Of a stretch of DNA of 64,000 nucleotides, positions 33,663 to 41,794 are shown in pieces. Made by a program: the position numbers and the translations under genes. The notes below the pieces were generated by a model. That model had not been told where the DNA came from. It ran no database searches and was given only the letters and a program-made list of their open reading frames with translations. Origin of the DNA: JAEYKI01 sp036679405. GTDB taxonomy: Bacteria > Bacillota > Clostridia > Christensenellales > Christensenellaceae. Within the stretch, counting starts at the first letter, position 1; each line of letters opens with the position of its first letter. The stretch is from NCBI GenBank assembly GCA_036679405.1, contig JAVBVZ010000013.1, positions 1-64,000 on the forward strand, read 5' to 3'.

Positions 33663-34727
33663 ATGATTTATTTGACTTTGGAGGACGGAACCATTTTCAG
33701 AGGAGAATCGTTCGGATCAAAATCGGATGTGACCGGAGAAGTTGTTTTTAATACGGGAATGACCGGTTACCAGGAAGTTTTGACCGATCCTTCTTATTGC
33801 GGCCAGATTGTAGCTATGACTTATCCTTTGGTTGGCAATTATGGTATCAACAAGATCGATCCCGAGTCTGACCGCCCGCAGGTAAAGGCTTTTGTGGTGC
33901 GCGAAGCCTGTGACATGCCTTCAAACTGGCGGAGCGAGACAACGCTGGATGCGTATTTGCAAGAAAACGGTATCTGCGGAATCTACGGGATCGATACCCG
34001 GGCCCTGACCCGCAGGATTCGCGAGAAGGGGACCATGAAGGGCATTATATCCCAGTTGCCGCCGACGGCTTCCCAAATGGAAGAAATGAAGGCGTATCAA
34101 ACAGAGAATCCGGTTGACCAGGTGACTTGTGCGAAAAAATATATACAAGGGAGCGGAGAACGCAGCGTAGCGGTTCTTGATTTCGGATTAAAACGAAATA
34201 TCCTGCGCAGCCTGGAGGAACGCGGCTGTTCGCTGACTGTATTCCCTGCCCGGACGGAGCCAAAAGAAATTTTGGACGGAGGATTTGACGGGCTTATGCT
34301 GACGAATGGGCCGGGAGATCCTAAAGATAACAGAGAAGTGATTGCCAATATAAGAAAACTGGTTGGAAAATTGCCTATCTTTGGAATCTGCCTGGGCCAT
34401 CAATTGCTGGCATTGGCAGCCGGCGCGGATACGGAAAAGCTCAAATATGGCCACAGAGGCCTCAATCACCCCGTAAAAGACCTGAAAAAGGACCGGGTAT
34501 ATATTACTTCGCAGAACCACGGATATACGGTAAAACAGGAGACATTGCCTCAGAACCTGGAGGTAACGCACCTGAGCTGGAACGACCGGACGGTTGAAGG
34601 CATCCGGTACAAGGATGCGGATGTGTTTTCAGTTCAGTTCCATCCGGAGGCATCGCCCGGACCGGATGATTCGGCATATTTGTTTGACGAGTTTATGGCC
34701 CATATTGACGAGGCGAAAAAATGCTGA
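33663..34727 (+). CDS. carA: Carbamoyl-phosphate synthase small (glutaminase) subunit
   Basis: A 354-residue subunit that releases ammonia from glutamine for carbamoyl phosphate synthesis. The N-terminal CarA domain has F-N-T-G-M-T-G-Y-Q-E; the C-terminal class I amidotransferase has nucleophile C243 in G-I-C-L-G-H-Q and H327/E329 in F-H-P-E-A. Its large-subunit partner carB, usually the next gene, is absent: pyrK begins 7 bases before the carA stop. CarB must be encoded elsewhere. Confidence 0.95.
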   Translation: MIYLTLEDGTIFRGESFGSKSDVTGEVVFNTGMTGYQEVLTDPSYCGQIVAMTYPLVGNYGINKIDPESDRPQVKAFVVREACDMPSNWRSETTLDAYLQENGICGIYGIDTRALTRRIREKGTMKGIISQLPPTASQMEEMKAYQTENPVDQVTCAKKYIQGSGERSVAVLDFGLKRNILRSLEERGCSLTVFPARTEPKEILDGGFDGLMLTNGPGDPKDNREVIANIRKLVGKLPIFGICLGHQLLALAAGADTEKLKYGHRGLNHPVKDLKKDRVYITSQNHGYTVKQETLPQNLEVTHLSWNDRTVEGIRYKDADVFSVQFHPEASPGPDDSAYLFDEFMAHIDEAKKC

Positions 34728-35491
34728 ATAAACATAGTGTTTCAAGAATTACCGAAAATGTAAAAATAGCAAAAGATATCTACCAGATGAAAATAGCCGT
34801 AGACAGGGAAAATTTCAAGTTTTTTCGTCCGGGCCAGTTTTTGCACGCAAAAATACCGGGAGCGGGAGAACATCTGCTTCGGCGTCCTATCAGCGTTAAC
34901 GATTATAGTTTGAAAGAAGGTTGGATCCAGATTGCGTATCTTGCGCTGGGCGAAGGGACACGGCGGCTTTCCGTGCTGCACGAAGGAGACTTGCTGGATA
35001 TCCTGTTTCCTTTGGGGAACAGTTTTAAGCTGGAAGAAAAGCAGAAAAAGATTATACTGGTTGGCGGAGGGATTGGCATAGCGCCGCTTTTATCCGTAAT
35101 GACGTATTATCCGGATAAAGAGTATACGGCTTTGCTGGGATACCGTTCGCGCGAATATATGTACCAAAAAGATGTGTTTGAAAAAAAAGCAAAGGTATAT
35201 GTAACAACGGATGACGGGTCTTACGGTCATAAAGGATTTGCGACCGATCTTGTGCGGGCGCAAATTGTACAAAACAGCCCGGATGTAATTTTGGCCTGCG
35301 GACCGCATTGCTTTTTTGAATCTTTAAAAAAAGAGGTGGACGGGACAGGCGTTTTGACTTATGTGTCTTTGGAACAGCGCATGGGATGCGGAACCGGCGG
35401 ATGCAGCGTTTGTGTTTGTGCGATCGGCGGTGAGAACAAACGAATTTGTGTGGAAGGGCCGGTGTTTGATTTGGCGGAGGTGGAGTTATGA
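34721..35491 (+). CDS. pyrK: Dihydroorotate dehydrogenase electron-transfer subunit
   Basis: A 256-residue FAD/[2Fe-2S] flavoprotein that passes electrons from PyrD to NAD. The FAD site is R-R-P-I-S-V, the NAD region V-G-G-G-I-G-I-A-P-L, and the iron-sulfur ligands are C223, C228, C231 and C243 in the expected C-x4-C-x2-C-x11-C pattern. Overlaps carA by 7 bases and pyrD by 4 bases, the tight coupling expected for a PyrK-PyrD complex. Confidence 0.96.
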   Translation: MLNKHSVSRITENVKIAKDIYQMKIAVDRENFKFFRPGQFLHAKIPGAGEHLLRRPISVNDYSLKEGWIQIAYLALGEGTRRLSVLHEGDLLDILFPLGNSFKLEEKQKKIILVGGGIGIAPLLSVMTYYPDKEYTALLGYRSREYMYQKDVFEKKAKVYVTTDDGSYGHKGFATDLVRAQIVQNSPDVILACGPHCFFESLKKEVDGTGVLTYVSLEQRMGCGTGGCSVCVCAIGGENKRICVEGPVFDLAEVEL

Positions 35492-36414
35492 GTGTTGAGA
35501 TGGGCGTCAGTATAGCGGGCGTGCATTTTAGAAATCCTGTGATTGCAGCTTCGGGCACCTTTGCGTTTGGAGAAGAATACAGATTGTTTATGGACCTTGG
35601 ACGCTTGGGAGGGATTTCTTTAAAAGCGCTCACAAGAGATAAGAGAAAAGGAAATCCTCCGGTAAGAATAGCCGAAACCGCCAGCGGCGTTTTAAACAGC
35701 GTAGGGCTTCAGAATCCCGGAGTGGATGGGTTTATTGAAGAGTACTGGCCTCGCGTGAAGACGATTGACACGGTAAAAATAGCCAATATTGCGGGTTCTA
35801 CCGTAGATGAGTATGTCTATGTTGCCCGACGTTTAAACGAGATAGACATTGATATGTATGAAGTAAATGTTTCCTGCCCAAACGTGAAAGAGGGCGGCGT
35901 AAATTTTGGAACGGACGCAGAATTGCTTGCGCAGGTCGTTTCGGAGGTGAAAAAAGTTGCCCAAAAACCCCTGATTGTTAAACTGACGCCGAATGTGACA
36001 AGGATTGCCGAGATGGCGAAGGCAGCGCAGGATGCGGGGGCGGACAGCGTTTCACTGATTAATACGATAACCGGGATGGCTTTGAATGCGCGGACCAGAA
36101 AACCTGTTTTGGCCAATGTTACAGGCGGACTTTCCGGTCCTGCCATCAAGCCGGTGGCATTGCGTATGGTGTGGGAGGCCGCGCGGGCGGTTACGATTCC
36201 GGTTATTGGAATGGGCGGAATCATGACGGGAGAGGATGCGGCTGAATTTATGGTTGCCGGCGCATCCGCCGTGATGGTGGGAACGGCAACGATGTGCTGT
36301 CCGGATTCCCTGGTGCGGATCATTGACGAACTGAAAACATTTTGTGAAGAAGAAAATGTTCAAAACGTGTCCGATTTGACGGGCGCAATTACGGTGCCGG
36401 GAGAAAGCTGCTGA
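35488..36414 (+). CDS. pyrD: Dihydroorotate dehydrogenase class 1B, catalytic subunit
   Basis: A 308-residue FMN enzyme oxidising dihydroorotate to orotate. The catalytic cysteine is C130 in N-V-S-C-P-N, characteristic of class 1 enzymes, and the FMN phosphate region is G-M-G-G-I-M and G-A-S-A-V-M-V-G. Together with PyrK this makes the NAD-dependent 1B form used by anaerobes. ATGA overlap with pyrK. Confidence 0.96.
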   Translation: MSVEMGVSIAGVHFRNPVIAASGTFAFGEEYRLFMDLGRLGGISLKALTRDKRKGNPPVRIAETASGVLNSVGLQNPGVDGFIEEYWPRVKTIDTVKIANIAGSTVDEYVYVARRLNEIDIDMYEVNVSCPNVKEGGVNFGTDAELLAQVVSEVKKVAQKPLIVKLTPNVTRIAEMAKAAQDAGADSVSLINTITGMALNARTRKPVLANVTGGLSGPAIKPVALRMVWEAARAVTIPVIGMGGIMTGEDAAEFMVAGASAVMVGTATMCCPDSLVRIIDELKTFCEEENVQNVSDLTGAITVPGESC

Positions 36415-36444
36415 GCTTTCAGGCAGAAATACAGGAGGATTATT

Positions 36445-37023
36445 ATGCTGAGCAGAGAAGAAATCATCAGAATTTTCAAAGAAAAGGAAGTTATGCTGGA
36501 AGGCCATTTCCTGCTTACGTCCGGCAGGCATTCCGATAAATACATGCAGTGCGCAAAGCTCTTTCAATATGCGGATACCTCCGAGTTGATTTGCAGACAG
36601 CTGGCCGATCAGTTCAGAGACAGAGAGATAGATATGGTGGTCGGGCCGGCGATCGGCGGTATTATTATGGCATATGAAATGGGCAGGCAGCTGGGCGTAA
36701 AAAATGTTTTTGCCGAAAGGGAAAATGGCGTCATGACCTTACGCCGTGGATTTGAAGTGCCGGCCGGCGCAAAGGTTTTGGTGGTGGAAGATGTTGTGAC
36801 TACCGGTGGATCTGTCCGGGAAGTGATTGCGCTTATGAAAGAGAGAGGCGCAGATGTTGTCGGGGTCGGCGCAGTGGTTGATCGCAGCAACGGACAGGTG
36901 GATTTCGGAAGTGAATTTAAGGCGGTGCTGAGTATGGAAGTGAGATCATACGATCCCGAAGAATGCCCGATTTGCGGATCCGGAATCCCGCTGATCAAAC
37001 CGGGGAGCCGGAAAAATAAATAG
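36445..37023 (+). CDS. pyrE: Orotate phosphoribosyltransferase
   Basis: A 192-residue transferase joining orotate to PRPP. The PRPP-binding signature V-L-V-V-E-D-V-V-T-T-G-G-S occurs at about 111-123. It has a C-terminal C-P-I-C pair (in E-E-C-P-I-C-G) seen in many clostridial PyrE proteins. GGAGG precedes the ATG; a terminator follows, so it ends the pyr operon. Confidence 0.94.
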   Translation: MLSREEIIRIFKEKEVMLEGHFLLTSGRHSDKYMQCAKLFQYADTSELICRQLADQFRDREIDMVVGPAIGGIIMAYEMGRQLGVKNVFAERENGVMTLRRGFEVPAGAKVLVVEDVVTTGGSVREVIALMKERGADVVGVGAVVDRSNGQVDFGSEFKAVLSMEVRSYDPEECPICGSGIPLIKPGSRKNK

Positions 37024-37068
37024 GATTTTACGCGTATGTGTTTCGCAACGCAAAAAAAAAGACCAATA

Positions 37069-37096
37069 AAAAGCCGAAAGGTTTTTCGGCTTTTTT
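37069..37096 (+). terminator. Intrinsic terminator of the pyr operon
   Basis: Stem AAAAGCCGAAA / TTTCGGCTTTT around a short loop, followed by T residues. The A-rich left flank may also serve the convergent gene. Confidence 0.85.
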
Positions 37097-37118
37097 AGAT
37101 TGCTTTTCCAGATCGGAC

Positions 37119-38840
37119 CTAGAAAGGTTCTACATATACGGTGAAATAATGATCATATATCACTTTACCCGGACGGGACCCCGGGGGTTTCTTTACGTTT
37201 TGGCGCTGGGTATAATTGACCGGCGTTTTGCCAGACTGAACGGCAGAACTGTATTTTGCGGCGAGGGATGCCGCCATAAGCACGGTTTCGTCATCAAGTT
37301 GTTCCAAAGCGGTTCCGTGTGTTTGCAAAAGCACGTGAGACCCCGGAATGTTTTTTGCATGGAACCAAATGTCGGATTTGTCCGCGAGACGCATGGTGAC
37401 GATGTCGTTTTGACGGTCGTTTTTTCCAACTAAAATGGTATAACCCGAAGGAGATAAAAACTCCCTGGGCTTTGATTCAGGGGGCGGAGACGCCTTGCCC
37501 TTTTTATGCCGGCTGCTTAGAAGTCCGCCTTTTTCCATTTGCCACGCGATTTCATCCAAATCGGAAAGACTTTCCGCCTTTTGTATATACATGAGCATGT
37601 TTTCAAGAGAATCCCGCTCGTCAACAGCAATTTTGAGCTGGCGGGTGTTTATTTTTTCGGCCGTTTTGAGCTTGGTTGCTTTTTTAAAGAGTTTCTGGGC
37701 GTTTTGAGCCGGTGTGAGCGTGATGTCGAGAGGGATAGAGACTGGGTCGCCGCTTATGAAATCCGCCGCCTCAAAGCGGTTCATGCCTTTATGCAGACGA
37801 TAAATATTTGCAGTGATCATTTGTGCACGGTTGGTTAAGACATCCGCTTTTTTTGCCTCTTCCAGACTTTCCAGATAGATCTTGATTTTTTTGTTCAGTT
37901 TGGCGACCGCTTTTTTCATAAGACTGCCGAGCGTTTCTTTTTTACGGGAGAGGCGCCGCGCTGTTTCGCGCTTGGTATAGTAATAATCCAGCATTTCATT
38001 GGCTGTTTCAAAGGAGAGCCGTCCTTCTTTAGGATAGGTCTGGTAAGGGATAACGGAGAAAAAAACAGGCAGCGCCTGATCGTTTAGCTGGATGCAAGGC
38101 TTCGGATCGGTCAGGGCTTTTGTGTAGAAAGCTTTTAGTGTTTTGGCCAATATGCGAGCTTGGGTAGAAGAAAAAGACGGCGCCGCGGGATCAAGGCCGC
38201 TTAAAAAAATGATTTCTTCCGCGCTTTGTTTGGACATGCCTTGAAATCTGGACGTAAGGTGCCCGGATACTCTTATATCCCGGGCGGGAAGAACCAGTTC
38301 CTCCAAGGAAGTTTCGCTCATGGAAACAGGGTTGTATTGTTCGGTAGGCGGGGGCGTATATGCCGAACCCGGCAGGACCTGACGTTTAGAGCTTATATCT
38401 ACCGATACCCGGCGGATAGAGTCCAAAACGCGTCCTTCACGAACTAAGATAATATTGGAATGCTTCCCCATGATTTCAGCAATCAGCTGAAGGCTGGTCT
38501 TATGCATCATTTCGTCTTTGGCTTCAAAAGAAAGAATGAATACACGGTCCAGCCCCTGCTGGCTCACGGCCGTGATTTTTGCAGACGAGAGATGTTTGCG
38601 AAGGAGCATACAGAAAGCCGGAGCGGTTTTAGGATTTGATTTAGCATTAGCCGTTAAATAGACGGCGCAGTTGCCCGCATCGGCATTCAAGGCAAGCCGA
38701 AAAGTTCCGCGTGCTTTTGTATATAAGGATAATACAACCTCTTCCCGGGTCGGCATGAGAATTTTTTGAACCTTTGCATCGGGAAGAATGTCTTTTAGTT
38801 TTGCTACGCAGGCTGCAAGGGTGAGTCCGTCCAGGGCCAT
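37119..38840 (-). CDS. rqcH: NFACT-family ribosome quality-control protein (RqcH/Rqc2; FbpA-like)
   Basis: A 573-residue protein with the NFACT-N domain (about 1-200, start M-A-L-D-G-L-T-L), helix-hairpin-helix and coiled-coil middle (about 270-430), and the NFACT-R domain near the end with D-I-W-F-H-A-K-N-I-P-G-S-H-V. RqcH binds stalled 50S-peptidyl-tRNA complexes and adds alanine tails; older annotations call it fibronectin-binding protein. The start at 38840 has AAGGAG upstream; an in-frame ATG at 38930 does not. Confidence 0.93.
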   Translation of the reverse strand: MALDGLTLAACVAKLKDILPDAKVQKILMPTREEVVLSLYTKARGTFRLALNADAGNCAVYLTANAKSNPKTAPAFCMLLRKHLSSAKITAVSQQGLDRVFILSFEAKDEMMHKTSLQLIAEIMGKHSNIILVREGRVLDSIRRVSVDISSKRQVLPGSAYTPPPTEQYNPVSMSETSLEELVLPARDIRVSGHLTSRFQGMSKQSAEEIIFLSGLDPAAPSFSSTQARILAKTLKAFYTKALTDPKPCIQLNDQALPVFFSVIPYQTYPKEGRLSFETANEMLDYYYTKRETARRLSRKKETLGSLMKKAVAKLNKKIKIYLESLEEAKKADVLTNRAQMITANIYRLHKGMNRFEAADFISGDPVSIPLDITLTPAQNAQKLFKKATKLKTAEKINTRQLKIAVDERDSLENMLMYIQKAESLSDLDEIAWQMEKGGLLSSRHKKGKASPPPESKPREFLSPSGYTILVGKNDRQNDIVTMRLADKSDIWFHAKNIPGSHVLLQTHGTALEQLDDETVLMAASLAAKYSSAVQSGKTPVNYTQRQNVKKPPGSRPGKVIYDHYFTVYVEPF

Positions 38841-39011
38841 GAATTTTTCTCCTTCTGACTTTCTTGAGTGTAAATAGCATACCGCAGCAGCGGAAAAAAT
38901 GCAATTGCGGTGAAAAGGAGTTTTGTGCAAAAAAGCATCTTTGGTTGAATGGATGGGGCAATTGTGCTACACTTCAAAATAAAGTAAAAGCGCAGAAGGG
39001 ACAGATAGAAT

Positions 39012-39806
39012 ATGAGGATAGACGGACGGGGAGATATGGAACTGAGGCGGATTACCATTAAGACGGGCATTATGCCAAACGCATATGCAAGCGCTTCGGT
39101 TCAATTTGGAAAGACGCAGGTATACTGCACGGCTATGCTGGAAAACAGCGTCCCGCCTTTTTTGGAAAACAGCGGGAAAGGCTGGCTGACCGCCGAGTAT
39201 GCCATGCTGCCCGCCTCCTGTCCAAAACGGAAAATGCGTGAAAAGATCAAAGCGGACGGCCGCAGTATGGAGATACAGCGATTGATAGGGCGGGCACTTA
39301 GAAGCGTGCTGGACACAAAGCTGATGGGCGAAGTGACGATCTACATAGACTGTGATGTGATTTGCGCGGACGGAGGAACGAGGACCGCTTCTATTACGGG
39401 AGCGTTTGTGGCGCTTTGTCTGTGTGTGGACCGGGCAATACGGGAGGGGATTTTCTCAAAATCGCCTGTTTTAAACCCGCTTGCGGCAGTGAGTGCGGGA
39501 ATTGTGGACAATGTCCCTCTCTTGGATCTTTGTTATATGGAAGATTCACGCGCACAGGCTGATATGAATATGGTAGCAACTGAAGACGGCGGGATTGCTG
39601 AAATACAAGTGAGTGGGGAAGACCGTACGATTTCCCAGAAAGAATTTGCGACCCTCGTCAATATGTGCAAATGCGGGATTGATGAGATTATAAAAATACA
39701 AAAAGAAGCATTGGGATTGAGCGTGCGGGTTTTGGGAGAAGAAGCCGACAATAATGAGGAAAACCGGGGGGAAGAAGATGAACAGACTGCTGATAGCAAC
39801 GAATAA
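39012..39806 (+). CDS. rph: Ribonuclease PH
   Basis: A 264-residue phosphate-dependent 3-prime exoribonuclease trimming tRNA 3-prime ends. It starts M-R-I-D-G-R, like the family, and has L-P-A-S-C-P-K-R, R-S-M-E-I-Q-R-L-I-G-R-A-L-R and D-C-D-V-I-C-A-D-G-G-T-R-T. One region departs from consensus: N-S-V-P-P-F-L-E-N-S-G-K-G-W instead of the usual V-P.F-.-G-.-G-W is normal. The C-terminus is Glu- and Asn-rich and about 15 residues longer than usual. Overlaps the next gene by 29 bases. Confidence 0.94.
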   Translation: MRIDGRGDMELRRITIKTGIMPNAYASASVQFGKTQVYCTAMLENSVPPFLENSGKGWLTAEYAMLPASCPKRKMREKIKADGRSMEIQRLIGRALRSVLDTKLMGEVTIYIDCDVICADGGTRTASITGAFVALCLCVDRAIREGIFSKSPVLNPLAAVSAGIVDNVPLLDLCYMEDSRAQADMNMVATEDGGIAEIQVSGEDRTISQKEFATLVNMCKCGIDEIIKIQKEALGLSVRVLGEEADNNEENRGEEDEQTADSNE

Positions 39807-40365
39807 TCAGGGAAAAGTACGCGAAATCAAAAAAATATTGGACGGCGTTTATAGCGAAATCCTTTCTTTGAAAGATGCGGGCATCCAGATAGACGTTGTT
39901 GAAGATGGAAGCAGTTTTTATGAAAATGCACTGAAAAAAGCTGTTACGATAAGCAAAATGGTGGACTGCGACGTGCTGGCGGACGATTCGGGCCTGTGCG
40001 TGGATGCACTTGGCGGTGCACCGGGCATCTATTCCGCGCGGTTTGCCGGAGAGAACGCAACGGATGAAAAAAACAATAACAAACTGATTGACTTGATTAA
40101 AAAAATTGATCCTGAAAAGCGGCAGGCAAAATTTGTCTGTTCCATGGTGATGGCGCGCGCGGGGAACGAACTGATGCATGTTGAGGGAGAGGTGTATGGA
40201 GATATACTGACCAAACCACGCGGCGAAGGCGGGTTCGGCTACGACCCTCTGTTTTATGTAGAGAGCTACTGCAAAACATTTGGAGAGCTTGACGCGGATA
40301 TTAAAAACAAGATCAGCCACCGCGCACGCGCGCTGGCAGGAATTAAAGAAGCACTCCATGCCTAA
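39778..40365 (+). CDS. rdgB: XTP/dITP pyrophosphatase (RdgB/HAM1)
   Basis: A 195-residue housecleaning enzyme hydrolysing non-canonical purine triphosphates. It opens L-L-I-A-T-N-N-Q-G-K-V and has D-D-S-G-L-C-V-D-A-L-G-G-A-P-G-I-Y-S-A-R-F-A-G and the late F-G-Y-D-P-L-F. The start at 39778 is preceded by GGGGGAAG inside rph. The rph-rdgB-phosphoesterase order is common in Firmicutes. Confidence 0.95.
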   Translation: MNRLLIATNNQGKVREIKKILDGVYSEILSLKDAGIQIDVVEDGSSFYENALKKAVTISKMVDCDVLADDSGLCVDALGGAPGIYSARFAGENATDEKNNNKLIDLIKKIDPEKRQAKFVCSMVMARAGNELMHVEGEVYGDILTKPRGEGGFGYDPLFYVESYCKTFGELDADIKNKISHRARALAGIKEALHA

Positions 40366-40843
40366 GTCTGTTCATGCGCTGGCGCTTTCGGATTCCCACG
40401 GAAAACTCAGCGCGATACAGCGAGCACTGGACCGTTTTGGCGATACGGAATATATTTTCCATCTGGGCGACTACGACAGCGATGCAAAATATATTGCGGA
40501 ACACAGCTGCGCCAAGGTAATGCGTGTACGCGGCAATTGTGACCTTATGTCAGACGAGCCGTATTTTCGGGAAATTTTTATTTGCGGACAAAAAATCATT
40601 TTGACGCACGGCCATCAGCTGAAGGTTAAATATTCTGTGAACCGGCTTTTGTATTATGCCCAGGAAAATGAAGCAAAAGCGATTTTGTTTGGACATACAC
40701 ATATGCCCTACTGTGAATTTGAGGACGGAATTTGGATGGTTAATCCGGGAAGCGTAGCTGAACCGCGCGCCGGACTGCCTTCGGCGGCACGGTTGCTGAT
40801 TGGTGATTTTGGCGTGGTCCCCAAGATTGTTTTTTTGGATTGA
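40358..40843 (+). CDS. YfcE/MJ0936-type metallophosphoesterase
   Basis: A 162-residue calcineurin-like phosphoesterase. Metal motifs are seen in order: S-D-S-H-G (DxH), H-L-G-D-Y-D (GDxxD), R-G-N-C-D (GNxD), L-T-H-G-H and F-G-H-T-H. Its end motif N-P-G-S is typical of the YfcE group. Family members hydrolyse phosphodiesters of unknown natural substrate. It overlaps rdgB by 8 bases and shows a weak ribosome site, so coupled translation is likely. Confidence 0.9.
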   Translation: MPKSVHALALSDSHGKLSAIQRALDRFGDTEYIFHLGDYDSDAKYIAEHSCAKVMRVRGNCDLMSDEPYFREIFICGQKIILTHGHQLKVKYSVNRLLYYAQENEAKAILFGHTHMPYCEFEDGIWMVNPGSVAEPRAGLPSAARLLIGDFGVVPKIVFLD

Positions 40844-40873
40844 AAAAATGCCGATTCTCTTAAATAAAATTGG

Positions 40874-40902
40874 TTGACTTTTTAATTGTGCGATGCTATA
40901 AT
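40874..40902 (+). promoter_or_regulatory. Promoter of the tRNA cluster
   Basis: TTGACT at 40874-40879 and TATAAT at 40897-40902 with a 17-base spacer and an extended TG element, 66 bases before the first tRNA. Confidence 0.9.
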
Positions 40903-40967
40903 TTGTAACTGTCAGCCAAAGAGCCACATGAAATTTTGGACATACTGGCGGGGAGATTTGGGAATTT

Positions 40968-41043
40968 GCGCCTGTAGCTCAGCGGATAGAGCAACGGCCT
41001 TCTAAGCCGTGTGTCCGGGGTTCAAGTCCCTGCAGGCGCGCCA
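40968..41043 (+). tRNA. tRNA-Arg (anticodon TCT)
   Basis: Cloverleaf of 76 bases: acceptor GCGCCTG/CAGGCGC, anticodon loop C-T-T-C-T-A-A, T-arm with TTCAA, and an encoded CCA. Reads AGA/AGG codons. Confidence 0.97.
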
Positions 41044-41082
41044 ATTTGACAGGGCCCCCAAGCAGGACAAAGGGGAGTACAT

Positions 41083-41160
41083 GGTGGGTATAGCTCAGTT
41101 GGTTAGAGTGCCAGGTTGTGGCCCTGGAGGTCGTGGGTTCGAGCCCCACTACTCACCCCA
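41083..41160 (+). tRNA. tRNA-His (anticodon GTG)
   Basis: Cloverleaf with loop T-T-G-T-G-G-C. The extra G at position -1 (41083) faces C73, the identity feature of tRNA-His. CCA is encoded. Confidence 0.97.
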
Positions 41161-41170
41161 TACATTTTAT

Positions 41171-41245
41171 TGGGGTGTAGCCAAGTGGTAAGGCACGGGA
41201 CTTTGACTCCCGCATTCGTAGGTTCAAATCCTGCCACCCCAGCCA
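41171..41245 (+). tRNA. tRNA-Gln (anticodon TTG)
   Basis: 75-base cloverleaf with acceptor TGGGGTG/CACCCCA, loop C-T-T-T-G-A-C and encoded CCA. A weak U1-A72 pair is typical of tRNA-Gln. Confidence 0.97.
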
Positions 41246-41254
41246 CGTATATTT

Positions 41255-41330
41255 GACCCATTAGCTCAGTCGGTAGAGCACTTGACTTTTAATCAAGGTG
41301 TCCGGCGTTCGAATCGCCGATGGGTCACCA
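41255..41330 (+). tRNA. tRNA-Lys (anticodon TTT)
   Basis: 76-base cloverleaf with acceptor GACCCAT/ATGGGTC, loop C-T-T-T-T-A-A and encoded CCA. Confidence 0.97.
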
Positions 41331-41397
41331 TGAAAATTGTACGGACATGAAGAATGACAGCAGGAAGGCTTGCGTGGGTTACACCGGGAAAGACAGT

Positions 41398-41439
41398 ACT
41401 TGCATCTTTGGAAGGCAGAACTTGCATCTTTGGAAGGCA
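41398..41439 (+). repeat. Two tandem copies of a 20-base unit (period 22)
   Basis: ACTTGCATCTTTGGAAGGCA occurs at 41398-41417 and 41420-41439 separated by GA. Both copies are identical. It lies just after the tRNA cluster. Only two copies are seen, so this is a local duplication rather than an array. Confidence 0.8.
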
Positions 41440-41462
41440 TCGAAAAGTTCGTATGATTGGAA

Positions 41463-41514
41463 ATTATAAGCAAAAGGTCAGAATGAATGTTCTGACCTTT
41501 TGCTTATAATTTTT
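41463..41514 (+). terminator. Long perfect hairpin, probable tRNA-operon terminator
   Basis: A 21-bp perfect stem (41463-41483 with 41490-41510, six-base loop) is followed by TTTT. Its length exceeds an ordinary terminator, but no second copy is seen in the window. Confidence 0.65.
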
Positions 41515-41578
41515 GAAAAATCATTTTTAAAAGATTGCATAATCATAATAATATTTTTTAGACAAACTAAAAATTTGT

Positions 41579-41607
41579 TTGACAATACCGGCGCTGAATG
41601 GTATTTT
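41579..41607 (+). promoter_or_regulatory. Candidate promoter of the adenine deaminase genes
   Basis: TTGACA at 41579-41584 and TATTTT at 41602-41607 with a 17-base spacer. The resulting leader would be about 180 bases long before the start at 41795. Confidence 0.5.
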
Positions 41608-41635
41608 AATAGTGAACAAAATAGTCAGAAAAACA

Positions 41636-41676
41636 ACGGCGTTTATACGAAAGTGTAAACGCCGCTTTATTTTATT
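41636..41676 (+). terminator. Leader terminator (possible attenuator) before the adenine deaminase genes
   Basis: Stem AACGGCGTTTA / TAAACGCCGCTT with a 10-base loop followed by TTATTTTATTT, an intrinsic terminator. It lies between the candidate promoter at 41579 and the start at 41795. No purine-riboswitch core was recognised in the short RNA before it. Confidence 0.6.
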
Positions 41677-41794
41677 TAAGAAATTTGCACTTTTTCATAT
41701 ATGATTATTTTAAAAAATAATGTATAATAATACACATATAATTTGCATGTTGCCGCTGGCAAAAATGCAAAATCAATTAAAAGGGGTCGCTTAT

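Noticed and set aside
41398..41439. A CRISPR array
   Set aside because: Only two 20-base units with 2-base spacing and no spacer pattern or cas genes.
41720..41794. An upstream in-frame ATG that would lengthen adenine deaminase 1 by 25 residues
   Set aside because: The region is a -10-like sequence without ribosome site, and the ATG at 41795 has AAAGGGG upstream and fits the family start.
41608..41794. A purine riboswitch before the adenine deaminases
   Set aside because: The conserved purine-aptamer core sequences were not found, and the RNA before the terminator is too short.
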